From Pseudomonas siliginis (GTDB lineage Bacteria > Pseudomonadota > Gammaproteobacteria > Pseudomonadales > Pseudomonadaceae): a stretch of DNA of 64,000 nt. Location of the stretch: assembly GCF_019145195.1 (NCBI RefSeq), contig NZ_JAHSTW010000008.1, forward strand, positions 124,001 through 188,000. Direction: 5' to 3'. The notes beneath the pieces are model-generated. The model made no database searches. It was not told where the DNA came from and was given only the letters and a program-made list of their open reading frames with translations. This document shows, one piece after another, positions 42,191 to 52,221 of the stretch. The translations under genes were made by a program, and so were the position numbers. The stretch's first letter is position 1. Each line of letters opens with the position of its first letter.

Positions 42191-44430
42191 GACTGAGCCT
42201 CTTGTGCCACACGAATGCCGACTTGCCCGCACAGCGCGAGGAAGTTGGGGAACGAGGTCGCGACGTTGGCGCAATCATGGATGCGGATCGGTGCGGTAGC
42301 GCGCAACGAGGCAACGCTGAAGGCCATGGCGATACGGTGGTCGCCGTGACCGTGCACTTCACCGCCGCCGATCTGGCCGCCGTCGATGATGATGCCGTCA
42401 GGGGTCGGTTCGCATTTGACGCCCAGCGCCAGCAAACCGTCCGCCATGACCTGAATCCGGTCGGATTCCTTGACCCGCAGCTCTTCTGCGCCGGTGAGCA
42501 CGGTCCGCCCTTCGGCGCACGCAGCCGCGACGAACAGTACTGGGAATTCGTCGATGGCCAGCGGCACCAGTTCCTCCGGAATCTCGATACCTTTGAGTTT
42601 AGCTGCGCGCACGCGCAAGTCAGCCACTGGTTCGCCACCGACCTCACGCTGGTTTTCCAGAGTGATATCGGCACCCATCAGCCGCAGGATGTCGATCACG
42701 CCAGTACGGGTCGGGTTTATGCCGACGTGCTCGAGCACCAGCTCGGAACCCTCGGCGATCGAGGCCGCGACCAGGAAGAACGCCGACGACGAAATATCGC
42801 CCGGCACTTCGATGTGAGTCGCGGTGAGCTTGCCGCCGGACTCGACCGAAGCCGTGGCGCCGTCGACGCTGACCGGGTAGCCGAAGCCACGCAGCATGCG
42901 TTCGGTGTGGTCACGGGTCGGCGCAGGTTCGGTGACAGTGGTCTTGCCTTCGGCATACAGACCGGCAAGCAGCAGGCAGGATTTCACCTGGGCACTGGCC
43001 ATCGGCATGGTGTAGGTCAGGCCTTTGAGCTTGTGGCCACCGCGAATGGTCATCGGTGGACGACCTTCAGCAGCGGTTTCGATCACGGCGCCCATTTCCC
43101 GCAGCGGATTGGCCACGCGATTCATCGGACGCTTGGACAGCGAAGCGTCGCCGGTCAGGGTGCTGTCGAAGTTCTGCGCCGCCAGCAGGCCAGAGAGCAG
43201 ACGCATCGAGGTGCCGGAGTTGCCCAGATAGATCGGGCCCGGCGCAGGTTTCAGGCCGTGCAGACCAACACCGTGAATGGTCACGCGGCCGTGGTGCGGG
43301 CCTTCGATGACCACGCCCATGTCGCGGAATGCCTGCAAGGTCGCCAGGGCGTCTTCGCCCTCAAGGAAGCCTTCGACTTCGGTGACGCCTTCGGCCAGCG
43401 AGCCGAGCATGATCGAACGGTGGGAAATCGATTTGTCACCCGGTACGCGAATCCGACCGGACAGGCGGCCACCAGGTTGAGCCAGGAAGATCAGATCGTT
43501 GGAATTCATAGCGTCCACATAGGCCCTGCGGGCCAGGATTTTACTGAAATGCTCGCGGGCAACCCGGGCGCGCGTGAAAACGCCCAACAATTGGTGCCCA
43601 TCCCCTGCATCGACCGCGTCGCGCAAGGCGTCGAGGTCGCTGCGAAATGTATCGAGTGTGCGCAGGACAGCCTCGCGGTTGGCGAGGAAGATGTCGTGCC
43701 ACATCACCGGGTCGCTTCCGGCGATTCTTGTGAAATCGCGAAAACCACCGGCAGCGTAACGGAAGATCTCCAGATTTTCATTGCGCTTGGCCAACGAATC
43801 GACCAGACCGAAGGCCAGCAGATGCGGCAAATGACTGGTCGCGGCCAGCACTTCGTCGTGACGCTCGACCTGCATGTGCTCGACATCGGCGCCCAGTTCG
43901 CGCCACAGGCGATCGACCACCGCCAGCGCGGCAGGATCGGTCTGCTCGAGCGGCGTCAGGATCACCTTGTGCCGGCGGAACAGCTCGGCATTCGAGGCTT
44001 CCACCCCGCTCTGCTCGGAACCGGCAATCGGGTGCCCGGGGACGAAGCGCGCCGGCATGCCGCCGAACGCCTCGGTCGCCGCGCGCACCACGTTGCCTTT
44101 GGCACTGCCGACATCCGTAAGAATCGCCTGCCCCAGGTCCATGACAGCCAGACGCGCGAGCAGCTTTTCCATGGCCAGAATCGGCACCGCCAGCTGAATC
44201 ACATCGGCACCGACGCAAGCCGACGCCAAATCATCTTCGCAGCGATCGACCACACCCAATTCGACCGCGAGCTTGCGCGATTGCGGGTCGAGATCAACAC
44301 CAACCACTTCACGGCACAGGCCGCTTTCACGCAAACCCTTGGCAAATGAACCACCGATCAACCCCAGACCGACCACCACGAGGCGACCGATCATAGGTGC
44401 AGCAGGTTGCAGCGCAGTGACATCAACCAC
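42187..44430 (-). CDS. aroA: Fused prephenate dehydrogenase and EPSP synthase
   Basis: A 747-residue bifunctional enzyme. The TyrA part (about 13-300) opens with the NAD motif VVVGLGLIGGSFA and has PGHPIAGSEQSGVE. The AroA part (about 312-745) has GRIRVPGDKSISHR, the phosphate-binding LGNSGTSMRLLSG and AEELRVKESDRI. It thus joins the tyrosine-branch dehydrogenase with the shikimate step that makes EPSP, the known Pseudomonas arrangement. I use the GTG at 44430, which has AAGG upstream and overlaps hisC by eight bases; the ATG at 44394 (735 residues) has no ribosome site but is a common annotation. Confidence 0.94.
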   Translation of the reverse strand: MVDVTALQPAAPMIGRLVVVGLGLIGGSFAKGLRESGLCREVVGVDLDPQSRKLAVELGVVDRCEDDLASACVGADVIQLAVPILAMEKLLARLAVMDLGQAILTDVGSAKGNVVRAATEAFGGMPARFVPGHPIAGSEQSGVEASNAELFRRHKVILTPLEQTDPAALAVVDRLWRELGADVEHMQVERHDEVLAATSHLPHLLAFGLVDSLAKRNENLEIFRYAAGGFRDFTRIAGSDPVMWHDIFLANREAVLRTLDTFRSDLDALRDAVDAGDGHQLLGVFTRARVAREHFSKILARRAYVDAMNSNDLIFLAQPGGRLSGRIRVPGDKSISHRSIMLGSLAEGVTEVEGFLEGEDALATLQAFRDMGVVIEGPHHGRVTIHGVGLHGLKPAPGPIYLGNSGTSMRLLSGLLAAQNFDSTLTGDASLSKRPMNRVANPLREMGAVIETAAEGRPPMTIRGGHKLKGLTYTMPMASAQVKSCLLLAGLYAEGKTTVTEPAPTRDHTERMLRGFGYPVSVDGATASVESGGKLTATHIEVPGDISSSAFFLVAASIAEGSELVLEHVGINPTRTGVIDILRLMGADITLENQREVGGEPVADLRVRAAKLKGIEIPEELVPLAIDEFPVLFVAAACAEGRTVLTGAEELRVKESDRIQVMADGLLALGVKCEPTPDGIIIDGGQIGGGEVHGHGDHRIAMAFSVASLRATAPIRIHDCANVATSFPNFLALCGQVGIRVAQEAQS

Positions 44431-45535
44431 GAGCCAGAACCTTGCGCAGCGCCTCGAGGAAACGGCTGTTTTCGGCCGGCAGACCGATGGTCACCCGCAG
44501 GTGGTTCGGCATGCCGTAATTGGCCACCGGACGCACGATCACGCCTTCGCGCAGCAAGCCCTGGAAAATCGGCGCTGCGACCTGGCCGAGATCGACACAG
44601 ATGAAGTTGCCTTTGGACTCGATCCAGCTCAGTCCCAGCTCACGGAAACCCGCCTGCAACTGCTGCATGCCGGATTCGTTGAGCTGACGGCTTTGCGCCA
44701 GATATTCTTTGTCCTTCAATGCCGCACAGGCTGCGGCGAGCGCGAGGCTGTTGACGTTGAATGGCTGACGAACGCGGTTCAGCACGTCCGCCACCACAGG
44801 CGTCGACAAGCCATAACCGACGCGCAGCGCGGCCAGCCCATAGGCCTTGGAGAAGGTGCGCGACACCAGCAGGTTCGGGTAGGCGGCGAGGAAGTCGAGA
44901 CCGTCCGGCAAATCACTGCCTTCGGCGTACTCGATGTAAGCCTCGTCGAGGACTACTAGCACATGCTCGGGAACGTCCTGCAGGAATTCGTCCAGCGCTT
45001 CGGCGCCGAACCAGGTGCCAGTCGGGTTGTTCGGGTTGGCGATGAACACCACGCGGGTGTTGGCATCGATGGCCGCAAGCATCGCCGGCAGGTCATGGCC
45101 CCAGTCTTTGGCTGGAACGACTTTGGCTTGTGCGCCGACTGCTTGAGTCGCGATCGGATACACCGCGAAGGCGTGCTCACTGAACACCGCATTCAGGCCC
45201 GGTGCCAGGTAGGCACGCGCAACCAGTTCAAGAATATCGTTGGAGCCATTACCCAGCGTGACCTGATTCAGCTCGACGCGGCACTGCTCGGCGAGCAGCG
45301 ACTTCAGGGCGAAACCATTGCCGTCCGGGTAGCGGGTCAGCTCGGCCAGCTCTTCGCGGATCGCCGCCAATGCCTTCGGGCTGGCGCCCAATGGGTTTTC
45401 GTTGCTCGCCAGTTTGACGATTTTTGCCGGATCCAGATCCAGCTCGCGCGCCAGTTCGTCCACAGGCTTGCCCGGAACGTACGGCGAAAGTTGTTGCACG
45501 CCCGGCTGTGCCAGAGCGAGGAAGTTGCCACTCAT
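44423..45535 (-). CDS. hisC: Histidinol-phosphate / aromatic aminotransferase (HisC2)
   Basis: A 370-residue fold-type I PLP enzyme. ASNENPLGASP lies near residue 45, PNNPTG is at about residue 170, and SRTFSKAYGLAALRVGYG carries the cofactor lysine. HisC makes histidinol phosphate, but a copy sitting between pheA and tyrA is expected to act mainly on aromatic keto acids. Here both roles are possible. It starts 12 bases after pheA and overlaps the next gene. Confidence 0.93.
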   Translation of the reverse strand: MSGNFLALAQPGVQQLSPYVPGKPVDELARELDLDPAKIVKLASNENPLGASPKALAAIREELAELTRYPDGNGFALKSLLAEQCRVELNQVTLGNGSNDILELVARAYLAPGLNAVFSEHAFAVYPIATQAVGAQAKVVPAKDWGHDLPAMLAAIDANTRVVFIANPNNPTGTWFGAEALDEFLQDVPEHVLVVLDEAYIEYAEGSDLPDGLDFLAAYPNLLVSRTFSKAYGLAALRVGYGLSTPVVADVLNRVRQPFNVNSLALAAACAALKDKEYLAQSRQLNESGMQQLQAGFRELGLSWIESKGNFICVDLGQVAAPIFQGLLREGVIVRPVANYGMPNHLRVTIGLPAENSRFLEALRKVLARG

Positions 45536-45547
45536 TTGCTACCGCCC

Positions 45548-46642
45548 TTAGAGAACTGCTTTCGGGTAGGAACCCAGCACTTTGAGTGCTACTGCTTCCT
45601 GACTGATCTTTTCCAGCACACCTTTGATCAACGGATCACGGTGGTGGCCGACGAAGTCGATGAAGAACACGTAGGTCCATTTGCCGCTGCGCGACGGACG
45701 GGTTTCGATGCGGGTCAGGTCGATGCCATTGTCGTGGAACGGCACCAGCAGCTCATGGAGCGCGCCGGGCTTGTTGCTCATCGACACGATGATCGAGGTC
45801 TTGTCGTCGCCGGTCGGCGGCACTTCCTGATTACCGATCATCAGGAAGCGGGTCGAGTTGTCCGGGCGGTCTTCGATCTTCTCGGCCAGACGCGTCAGGC
45901 CATACAGCCCTGCCGCCATGTCGCCAGCGATCGCTGCCGAATTCCACTCACCCTTGACCCGTTTGGCCGCTTCGGCGTTGCTCGACACCGCGACGCGTTC
46001 GACATTCGGGTAATGCGCGTCCAGCCACTTGCGGCACTGGGCCAGCGACTGCGCATGGGAATAGATGCGACTGATGCTGTCAGTCTTGGTGTTTTCACCG
46101 ACCAACAGGTGATGGTGAATGCGCAGCTCGACTTCGCCACAGATGACCATGTCGTGCTCGAGGAAGCTGTCCAGCGTGTGATTGACCGCGCCTTCGGTGG
46201 AGTTTTCCACCGGCACCACGCCGAAATTCACCGCACCGGCGGCGACTTCACGGAACACTTCGTCGATCGCCGCCATCGGCTTGCTGATCACTGCGTGGCC
46301 GAAGTGCTTCATCGCCGCCGCCTGGGTGAAAGTGCCCTCAGGGCCGAGATACGCCACTTTCAGCGGCTGCTCCAGCGCCAGGCACGAGGACATGATCTCG
46401 CGAAACAAGCGCGCCATCTCTTCGTTGCCCAGCGGCCCCTGATTGCGCTCCATCACGCGCTTGAGCACCTGAGCTTCGCGCTCGGGACGATAGAACACCG
46501 GCACTTCGCCTTCGGCCAGCGAGGCCATCTTCACGCGGGCGACTTCCTGGGCGCAACGCGCACGCTCACTGATCAGCTCGAGGACTTTGGTGTCCAGAGC
46601 GTCGATGCGAACGCGCAGTGCCTTGAGTTCTTGCTCGGACAT
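45548..46642 (-). CDS. pheA: Chorismate mutase / prephenate dehydratase (P-protein)
   Basis: A 364-residue bifunctional enzyme of phenylalanine synthesis. The N-terminal AroQ chorismate mutase helix bundle (about 1-90) starts MSEQELKALRVRIDALD. The prephenate dehydratase domain (about 95-275) has YLGPEGTFTQAA and PVENSTEGAVNHTLD. The C-terminal ACT domain (about 285-360) has GALHELLVPF and the ESRP-like IETRPSRSGKW, which binds phenylalanine for feedback inhibition. The start shares one base with the serC stop (TGATG), so the genes are coupled. Confidence 0.96.
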   Translation of the reverse strand: MSEQELKALRVRIDALDTKVLELISERARCAQEVARVKMASLAEGEVPVFYRPEREAQVLKRVMERNQGPLGNEEMARLFREIMSSCLALEQPLKVAYLGPEGTFTQAAAMKHFGHAVISKPMAAIDEVFREVAAGAVNFGVVPVENSTEGAVNHTLDSFLEHDMVICGEVELRIHHHLLVGENTKTDSISRIYSHAQSLAQCRKWLDAHYPNVERVAVSSNAEAAKRVKGEWNSAAIAGDMAAGLYGLTRLAEKIEDRPDNSTRFLMIGNQEVPPTGDDKTSIIVSMSNKPGALHELLVPFHDNGIDLTRIETRPSRSGKWTYVFFIDFVGHHRDPLIKGVLEKISQEAVALKVLGSYPKAVL

Positions 46643-47727
46643 CAGCCGTGTTCCTTCTCGAATTCCGCCATGTACGCCACCAGCGCGTTGACCGCAGTGA
46701 TGTCGACGGCGTTGTAGATGGAGGCGCGCATGCCGCCCACCGAACGGTGACCCTTGAGGTTGAGCAGACCGCGCTCGTCGGCACCGGCAAGGAATGGCTT
46801 GTCCAGACGATCATCAGCCAGACGGAACGGCACGTTCATCCACGAGCGATCCGACTTGTTGATCGGGTTGCTGTAGAGGCCACTGGCGTCGATGAAGTCG
46901 TACAGCGTGCGCTGCTTGACGTCGTTGAGTTTAGCGATCGCTTCAACGCCGCCCTGCTCTTTCAGCCATTGGAACACCAGACCGGACAGGTACCAGGCCA
47001 GCGTCGGCGGGGTGTTGTACATCGAACCGTTATCAGCCGCGACCTTGTAGTTGAGCATGGTCGGGCACAGCGAGCGGGCCTTGCCGAGCAGGTCTTCGCG
47101 GATGATGTTGACGACGATGCCGCTCGGGCCGATGTTCTTCTGCGCGCCGGCGTAGATCATGCCGAAACGCGAGATGTCGACCGGGCGCGAGAGGATGTCG
47201 GAAGACATGTCGGCCACCAGCGGCACATCACCGGTTTGCGGGATCCACTGGAATTCCAGGCCGCCGATGGTTTCGTTCGGCGCGTAGTGAACGTACGCGG
47301 CGTCTTTCGACAGGTTCCACTCGTTCTGGCCGGGAATGGCGAAATAGTCGTAAGGCTTGGCAGTGGCAGCAACGTTGACGTGGCCATAGCGCGAGGCTTC
47401 TTCGATGGCTTTCTGCGACCAGATGCCGGTGTCGATGTAGTCGGCCGAGCCGCCTTCAGGCAACAGGTTCAGCGGAATCTGCGCGAACTGCTGGCTGGCG
47501 CCGCCCTGCAGAAACAGCACTTTGTAGTTCGACGGGATATTCAGCAGGTCACGCAGATCCTGCTCGGCCTGGGTGGCAATGGACACGAACTCATCGCTGC
47601 GATGGCTCATTTCCATGACCGACAGACCCTTGCCATGCCAATCAAGGAGTTCACCCTGGGCGCGCTGCAGGACAGCTTCAGGCAGCGCCGCCGGACCGGC
47701 GCAGAAGTTATAGGCTCGCTTGCTCAC
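46642..47727 (-). CDS. serC: Phosphoserine aminotransferase
   Basis: A 361-residue PLP enzyme making 3-phosphoserine from 3-phosphohydroxypyruvate; it also serves pyridoxal phosphate synthesis. It opens with the family sequence SKRAYNFCAGPAALPEAVL; FLQGGASQQFA binds cofactor phosphate and IYAGAQKNIGPSG carries the cofactor lysine. The start that matches the family is GTG at 47727; a TTG two codons earlier is possible. It is first of the serC-pheA-hisC-tyrA::aroA-cmk operon. Confidence 0.96.
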   Translation of the reverse strand: MSKRAYNFCAGPAALPEAVLQRAQGELLDWHGKGLSVMEMSHRSDEFVSIATQAEQDLRDLLNIPSNYKVLFLQGGASQQFAQIPLNLLPEGGSADYIDTGIWSQKAIEEASRYGHVNVAATAKPYDYFAIPGQNEWNLSKDAAYVHYAPNETIGGLEFQWIPQTGDVPLVADMSSDILSRPVDISRFGMIYAGAQKNIGPSGIVVNIIREDLLGKARSLCPTMLNYKVAADNGSMYNTPPTLAWYLSGLVFQWLKEQGGVEAIAKLNDVKQRTLYDFIDASGLYSNPINKSDRSWMNVPFRLADDRLDKPFLAGADERGLLNLKGHRSVGGMRASIYNAVDITAVNALVAYMAEFEKEHG

Positions 47728-47788
47728 ATCCAATCTCGCTCTGATTTGGTGGTATCACGCAATAAATCACACTACCGATCAACATGGC

Positions 47789-47880
47789 CCTGTGGGAGCG
47801 AGCCTGCTCGCGAATGCATCACCGCGGTGCTTCAGAGGTACCGCAGCGCCTGCTTTCGCGAGCAGGCTCGCTCCTACAGG
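47789..47880. repeat. REP doublet, GAGCAGGCTC class
   Basis: Inverted copies at 47789-47814 and 47855-47880 lie between gyrA and serC. The right copy has CTCCTACAGG where the left has the complement of CTCCCACAGG, a single change. Confidence 0.85.
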
Positions 47881-47917
47881 AGGGCTCCATGATGTCGAAA
47901 ATTCATACCGGACAAAT

Positions 47918-47950
47918 AACAAGGGGGCGAATTCTCATCCGCCCCCTCGT
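47918..47950 (-). terminator. Rho-independent terminator of gyrA
   Basis: AGGGGGCG and CGCCCCCT form an eight-base stem with a ten-base loop, followed on the minus strand by TTGTTATTTG. It starts about 12 bases after the gyrA stop. The T tract is imperfect. Confidence 0.8.
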
Positions 47951-47958
47951 TTGTCCGC

Positions 47959-50613
47959 TTATTCCTGCGGTTCTTCGTCTGCTGCGGCGTCGAGTTGCTG
48001 GTCGTCTGCGGCCTCGTCGATACCGACGCTGCCTGCGATTTCCTCGCCCTCTTCACCTTCGAGCTCTTCGCCTTCGATTTCCGAAGGCTCCTGAACCCGC
48101 TCCAGCCCGACCAGGGTTTCATCCTTGGCCAGCTTGATCAGCGTCACGCCCTGAGTGTTACGACCCAGGCTCGACACTTCGTCGACACGGGTACGCACCA
48201 GAGTGCCCTGATCGGAGATCAGCATGATTTCTTCGCCGTCGAGCACCTGTACCGCGCCGACCAGACGGCCGTTACGCTCGTTGCTGACCATGGCGATCAC
48301 GCCCTGACCGCCACGCTTGTACTCAGGGAACTCGGTGATCGCGGTGCGCTTGCCATAACCACGCTCGGAAGCGGTGAGGATCTGGCTGCCTTCTTCCGGG
48401 ATCAGCATGGAAATCAGCTTCTGCCCTTCCGGCAGACGCATGCCGCGTACGCCGCGAGCGGTACGACCCATTGCACGCACGTCGGACTCTTTGAAGCGGG
48501 TAACCTTGCCGCCGTCGGAGAACAGCATCACTTCGCGCTCACCATCGGTGATGGCCGCAGAGATCAGCACGTCGCCTTCGTCCAGTTCCAGCGCGATCAG
48601 ACCGACGCTGCGCTGACGGCTGAAGGATTCCAGCGGGGTCTTCTTCACGGTGCCGTTGGCGGTGGCCATGAAGATGTAGTGACCTTCGGTGTATTCCTCG
48701 ACCGGCAGCATGGTGGTGATGTATTCACCGTCATCCAGCGGCAACAGGTTGACCAGCGGACGACCACGGGCCGCGCGGGATGCTTCCGGAATTTCGTAGG
48801 TCTTGAGCCAGTACACCTTGCCCTTGCTGGAGAACAGCAGCAGCGTGGTGTGGCTGTTGGCGACCAGCAGGTGAGCAATGTAGTCCTCGTCCTTGACGCC
48901 GGTGGCCGACTTGCCTTTGCCGCCACGACGCTGAGCCTGGTACGCAGCCAGCGGCTGGGTCTTGGCGTAGCCACCGTGGGAGATGGTCACGACGCGCTCT
49001 TCTTCCGGGATCATGTCACCCAGGGTCAGGTCGAGACGGGCATCGAGAATTTCGGTGCGACGCACGTCGCCGTATTCGGCGCGGATCACTTCCAGCTCTT
49101 CGCGGATCACTTCCATCAGGCGCACAGCGCTGTTGAGGATGCGGATCAGCTCGCCGATCTGGTTGAGGATCTCCTGGTACTCGGCCAGCAGCTTCTCGTG
49201 CTCCAGACCGGTCAGACGGTGCAGGCGCAGTTCGAGAATCGCTTGGGCCTGTTCTGGCGAGAGGAAGTACTTGCCTTCGCGCAGGCCGTATTGCGGATCG
49301 AGATTTTCCGGACGGCACGAATCGGCACCGGCACGTTCAACCATCGCCACCACGGCGGAAGATTCCCAAGGCGTGCTGATCAGCGCTTCCTTGGCTTCCG
49401 ACGGCGTTGGCGAAGCCTTGATCAGGGCGATCACCGGGTCGATGTTCGACAGGGCAACGGCCTGGCCTTCGAGAATGTGCCCGCGCTCGCGCGCCTTGCG
49501 CAGTTCGAACACGGTACGACGGGTGACCACTTCGCGACGGTGACGGACGAAGGCTTCAAGCAGATCCTTGAGGTTGAGGATGCGCGGGCGGCCGTCGATC
49601 AGCGCGACGATGTTGATGCCGAATACCGATTGCAGCTGGGTCTGGGCGTAGAGGTTGTTGAGGATTACCTCAGGCACTTCGCCGCGACGCAGCTCGATCA
49701 CGACGCGCATACCGTCCTTGTCGGACTCGTCGCGCAGCTCGGTGATGCCCTCGAGCTTCTTCTCTTTGACCAGCTCGGCGATCTTCTCGATCAGACGCGC
49801 CTTGTTCAGCTGGTAAGGCAGCTCGGTGATAACGATCTGCTGACGGCCACCGACCTTGTCGATGTCTTCGATGATCGAGCGGGCACGCATGTAAATGCGC
49901 CCGCGACCGGTGCGGTAGGCTTCGATGATGCCGGCACGACCGTTGATGATCGCGGCCGTCGGGAAGTCCGGACCGGGAATGTATTGCATCAGCTCATCGA
50001 CAGTCAGCTCGGGATTGTCGATGAGGGCCAGGCAACCGTCGATGACTTCACCGAGGTTGTGCGGCGGAATGTTGGTCGCCATGCCCACGGCGATACCGCT
50101 GGAACCGTTGACCAGCAGGTTCGGTACGCGGGTCGGCATGACCGCCGGGATCAGTTCGGTGCCGTCGTAGTTCGGCACCCAGTCCACGGTTTCCTTGTGC
50201 AGGTCAGCCAGCAGCTCGTGCGCCAGCTTGGTCATGCGCACTTCGGTGTATCGCATGGCCGCAGCGTTGTCGCCGTCGACCGAACCGAAGTTGCCCTGGC
50301 CGTCGACCAGCAGGTAGCGCAGGGAGAAAGGCTGGGCCATACGAACGATTGTGTCGTATACGGCAGTGTCACCGTGCGGGTGATACTTACCGATCACGTC
50401 GCCGACGACACGGGCAGATTTCTTGTACGGCTTGTTGTAGTCGTTGCCCAGCTCGCTCATCGCGAACAGTACGCGACGGTGCACGGGCTTGAGGCCATCG
50501 CGCGCATCCGGCAGTGCACGGCCGACGATCACGCTCATTGCGTAGTCGAGGTAGGACTGTTTCAGCTCGTCTTCGATATTGACCGGGAGGATTTCTTTGG
50601 CCAGTTCGCCCAT
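47959..50613 (-). CDS. gyrA: DNA gyrase subunit A
   Basis: An 884-residue type II topoisomerase subunit. The winged-helix domain has the quinolone-resistance region HPHGDTAVYDTIVRMAQ with Thr83 and Asp87, the susceptible-type residues for Pseudomonas, and the catalytic tyrosine in AAMRYTEVRMT. The C-terminal beta-pinwheel begins about residue 530 with the GyrA-box QRRGGKG. An acidic tail rich in Glu and Asp follows. The start is the ATG at 50613 (MGELAKEILPVNIEDEL); the open frame to 50697 is leader sequence. Confidence 0.98.
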   Translation of the reverse strand: MGELAKEILPVNIEDELKQSYLDYAMSVIVGRALPDARDGLKPVHRRVLFAMSELGNDYNKPYKKSARVVGDVIGKYHPHGDTAVYDTIVRMAQPFSLRYLLVDGQGNFGSVDGDNAAAMRYTEVRMTKLAHELLADLHKETVDWVPNYDGTELIPAVMPTRVPNLLVNGSSGIAVGMATNIPPHNLGEVIDGCLALIDNPELTVDELMQYIPGPDFPTAAIINGRAGIIEAYRTGRGRIYMRARSIIEDIDKVGGRQQIVITELPYQLNKARLIEKIAELVKEKKLEGITELRDESDKDGMRVVIELRRGEVPEVILNNLYAQTQLQSVFGINIVALIDGRPRILNLKDLLEAFVRHRREVVTRRTVFELRKARERGHILEGQAVALSNIDPVIALIKASPTPSEAKEALISTPWESSAVVAMVERAGADSCRPENLDPQYGLREGKYFLSPEQAQAILELRLHRLTGLEHEKLLAEYQEILNQIGELIRILNSAVRLMEVIREELEVIRAEYGDVRRTEILDARLDLTLGDMIPEEERVVTISHGGYAKTQPLAAYQAQRRGGKGKSATGVKDEDYIAHLLVANSHTTLLLFSSKGKVYWLKTYEIPEASRAARGRPLVNLLPLDDGEYITTMLPVEEYTEGHYIFMATANGTVKKTPLESFSRQRSVGLIALELDEGDVLISAAITDGEREVMLFSDGGKVTRFKESDVRAMGRTARGVRGMRLPEGQKLISMLIPEEGSQILTASERGYGKRTAITEFPEYKRGGQGVIAMVSNERNGRLVGAVQVLDGEEIMLISDQGTLVRTRVDEVSSLGRNTQGVTLIKLAKDETLVGLERVQEPSEIEGEELEGEEGEEIAGSVGIDEAADDQQLDAAADEEPQE

Positions 50614-51036
50614 GAGAAGCCTGATTCCTTTTTCTGGTGAAACTTCGTCATATCCATGTGGGAGCAACGAAGCTCGTCGGGGCCGGCCGAGTGCCATGCG
50701 CCGACTTACGACAAATCAACATTGGATCGCGGATTTGCGCAGTAAAGACAGCTCCGTGGAGCCGCCTCGGAAAACGCCGGATGTTATCACAAAGGCCGCC
50801 ACGCACCTATCCCCCAGATGCGCATGGAGCATAGTTAGTTGACCGATGACAGGCTTGAGGGGGACGAGAGAGGCTCAGAGCTTGGTTGAATGTGAAATCG
50901 GGGTCTGAATTAGCGATGTTTATTGACATTACCGACCTCTTCGCGAGCAGGCTCGCTCCCACACAGGCCAGTGGCGTTCACAAAACCTGTGGGAGCGAGC
51001 CTGCTCGCGAATGGCTCAACACAACACCAAAGCCTG
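50614..51036. other. Intergenic region upstream of gyrA
   Basis: This 423-base gap lies between the gyrA start and the mtnA stop. The gyrA-proximal half must hold the gyrA promoter and leader, but no clear -35/-10 pair was fixed. The mtnA-proximal end carries a REP doublet (50940-51014). No gene is seen. Confidence 0.5.
50940..51014. repeat. REP doublet, GAGCAGGCTC class
   Basis: Inverted copies at 50940-50967 and 50986-51014 have a spacer of only about 18 bases, so the pair can fold as one long hairpin. It lies just past the mtnA stop codon and may also act as its transcript end. Confidence 0.85.
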
Positions 51037-52113
51037 TCAATGCAGGCGCTTGCGACACATCAGCTGGGCCATTTTCGCGGTGTCCGGGCGTTCGACGATG
51101 CCTTTCTCGGTGACGATCGCATCGATCAGATCCGCCGGGGTGACATCAAACACCGGGTTGAACGCTTCAACATCGGCACCGACGCGTTTACCGCCGACTT
51201 CGAGCAGTTCGGCGCCATCACGTTCTTCGATCGGGATGTCATCGCCGCTGGCGAGGTTCATGTCGATGGTCGAACTTGGTGCCACGACCATGAAGCGCAC
51301 GCCGTGGTGCATGGCGTTGACCGCCAGTTGATAGGTGCCGATCTTGTTCGCCACGTCGCCATTGGCGGTGATGCGGTCGGCGCCGACGATCACCCAGGTC
51401 ACCCCTTTGGTTTTCATGATGTGCGCGGCGGCGGAGTCGGCGTTCAGGGTCACCGGGATGCCTTCGTTGGCCAGCTCCCACGCGGTGAGCCGCGAGCCTT
51501 GCAGCCACGGCCGGGTTTCGTCGGCATAGACGCGTTCGACCATGCCTTCTATATAAGCCGCGCGGATCACTCCCAGCGCAGTTCCGAACCCACCGGTGGC
51601 CAGCGCGCCGGTGTTGCAGTGGGTCAGGATGGCTTGAGCGTTGCCCTGATGCTTGCGAATCAGATCGACGCCAAGCTGCGCCATGGTCAGGTTGGCTTCG
51701 CGGTCGCTTTCGTGAATGGCGATGGCCTCGGCTTCCAGCGCCGCCAGCGGATCGGCGTTGCTTTTCAGCCGATCCAGGCGATCGTGCATGCGGCCCAGCG
51801 CCCAGAACAGATTGACCGCGGTCGGACGCGAATCGGCCAACAGCGCGAAATCCTCTTCCAGCGCCGCGTACCAGTCGCCGCCCTCGGCAATCCGCGCCCG
51901 CGCCGCAAGGACGATGCCATAGGCCGCGCTGATGCCGATGGCCGGCGCGCCCCGCACGACCATCGAGCGAATCGCCTCGGCCACGCCGGCGGCGCTGGTG
52001 TAGGCGATCCAGGTTTCCTCGAACGGCAAAATACGCTGATCCAGCAGGTGCAGCGCGCCATCACGCCAATCGATGGCCTTTACTTTCTCCGCAGCCAACA
52101 GTCGATCGCGCAT
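51037..52113 (-). CDS. mtnA: Methylthioribose-1-phosphate isomerase
   Basis: A 358-residue sugar isomerase of the methionine salvage pathway, converting 5-methylthioribose-1-phosphate to the ribulose form. Family marks are VVRGAPAIGISAAYGI (about 48-63), the catalytic cysteine in THCNTGALATGGFGTALG and the aspartate in VIVGADRITANGDVANKIGT. The start at 52113 (MRDRLLAAEKVKAI) fits the family; a second ATG six codons earlier and a longer frame to 52191 are less likely. It is divergent from mtaD, with which it shares the pathway and a control region of about 108 bases. Confidence 0.95.
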   Translation of the reverse strand: MRDRLLAAEKVKAIDWRDGALHLLDQRILPFEETWIAYTSAAGVAEAIRSMVVRGAPAIGISAAYGIVLAARARIAEGGDWYAALEEDFALLADSRPTAVNLFWALGRMHDRLDRLKSNADPLAALEAEAIAIHESDREANLTMAQLGVDLIRKHQGNAQAILTHCNTGALATGGFGTALGVIRAAYIEGMVERVYADETRPWLQGSRLTAWELANEGIPVTLNADSAAAHIMKTKGVTWVIVGADRITANGDVANKIGTYQLAVNAMHHGVRFMVVAPSSTIDMNLASGDDIPIEERDGAELLEVGGKRVGADVEAFNPVFDVTPADLIDAIVTEKGIVERPDTAKMAQLMCRKRLH

Positions 52114-52221
52114 CCCACACCCCGCACTCATGAACAAAAGCCGCCGATTATAGCGATCCCCCCGCGAAGACGCTCGGGTATACTTCGCCATCCTTTACAA
52201 AAGCACTGGAACCGACCCTCG

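Noticed and set aside
47789..47880. Possible CRISPR array from the recurring palindromes
   Set aside because: The units occur as single inverted pairs at scattered sites, not as regularly spaced direct repeats, and no cas genes are present. They are REP elements.
42175..50640. Very long plus-strand frames opposite tyrA-aroA (42175-44349), serC (46648-47892) and gyrA (47995-50640)
   Set aside because: They are antisense shadows of strongly conserved minus-strand genes, caused by high GC at third codon positions. Their translations are low-complexity (rich in Q, R, H, D) with no family motifs.
50923..52221. 433-codon N-terminal extension of the mtaD frame
   Set aside because: It runs antisense through all of mtnA and through a REP pair. 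The real protein starts at 52222 with the amidohydrolase N-terminus.
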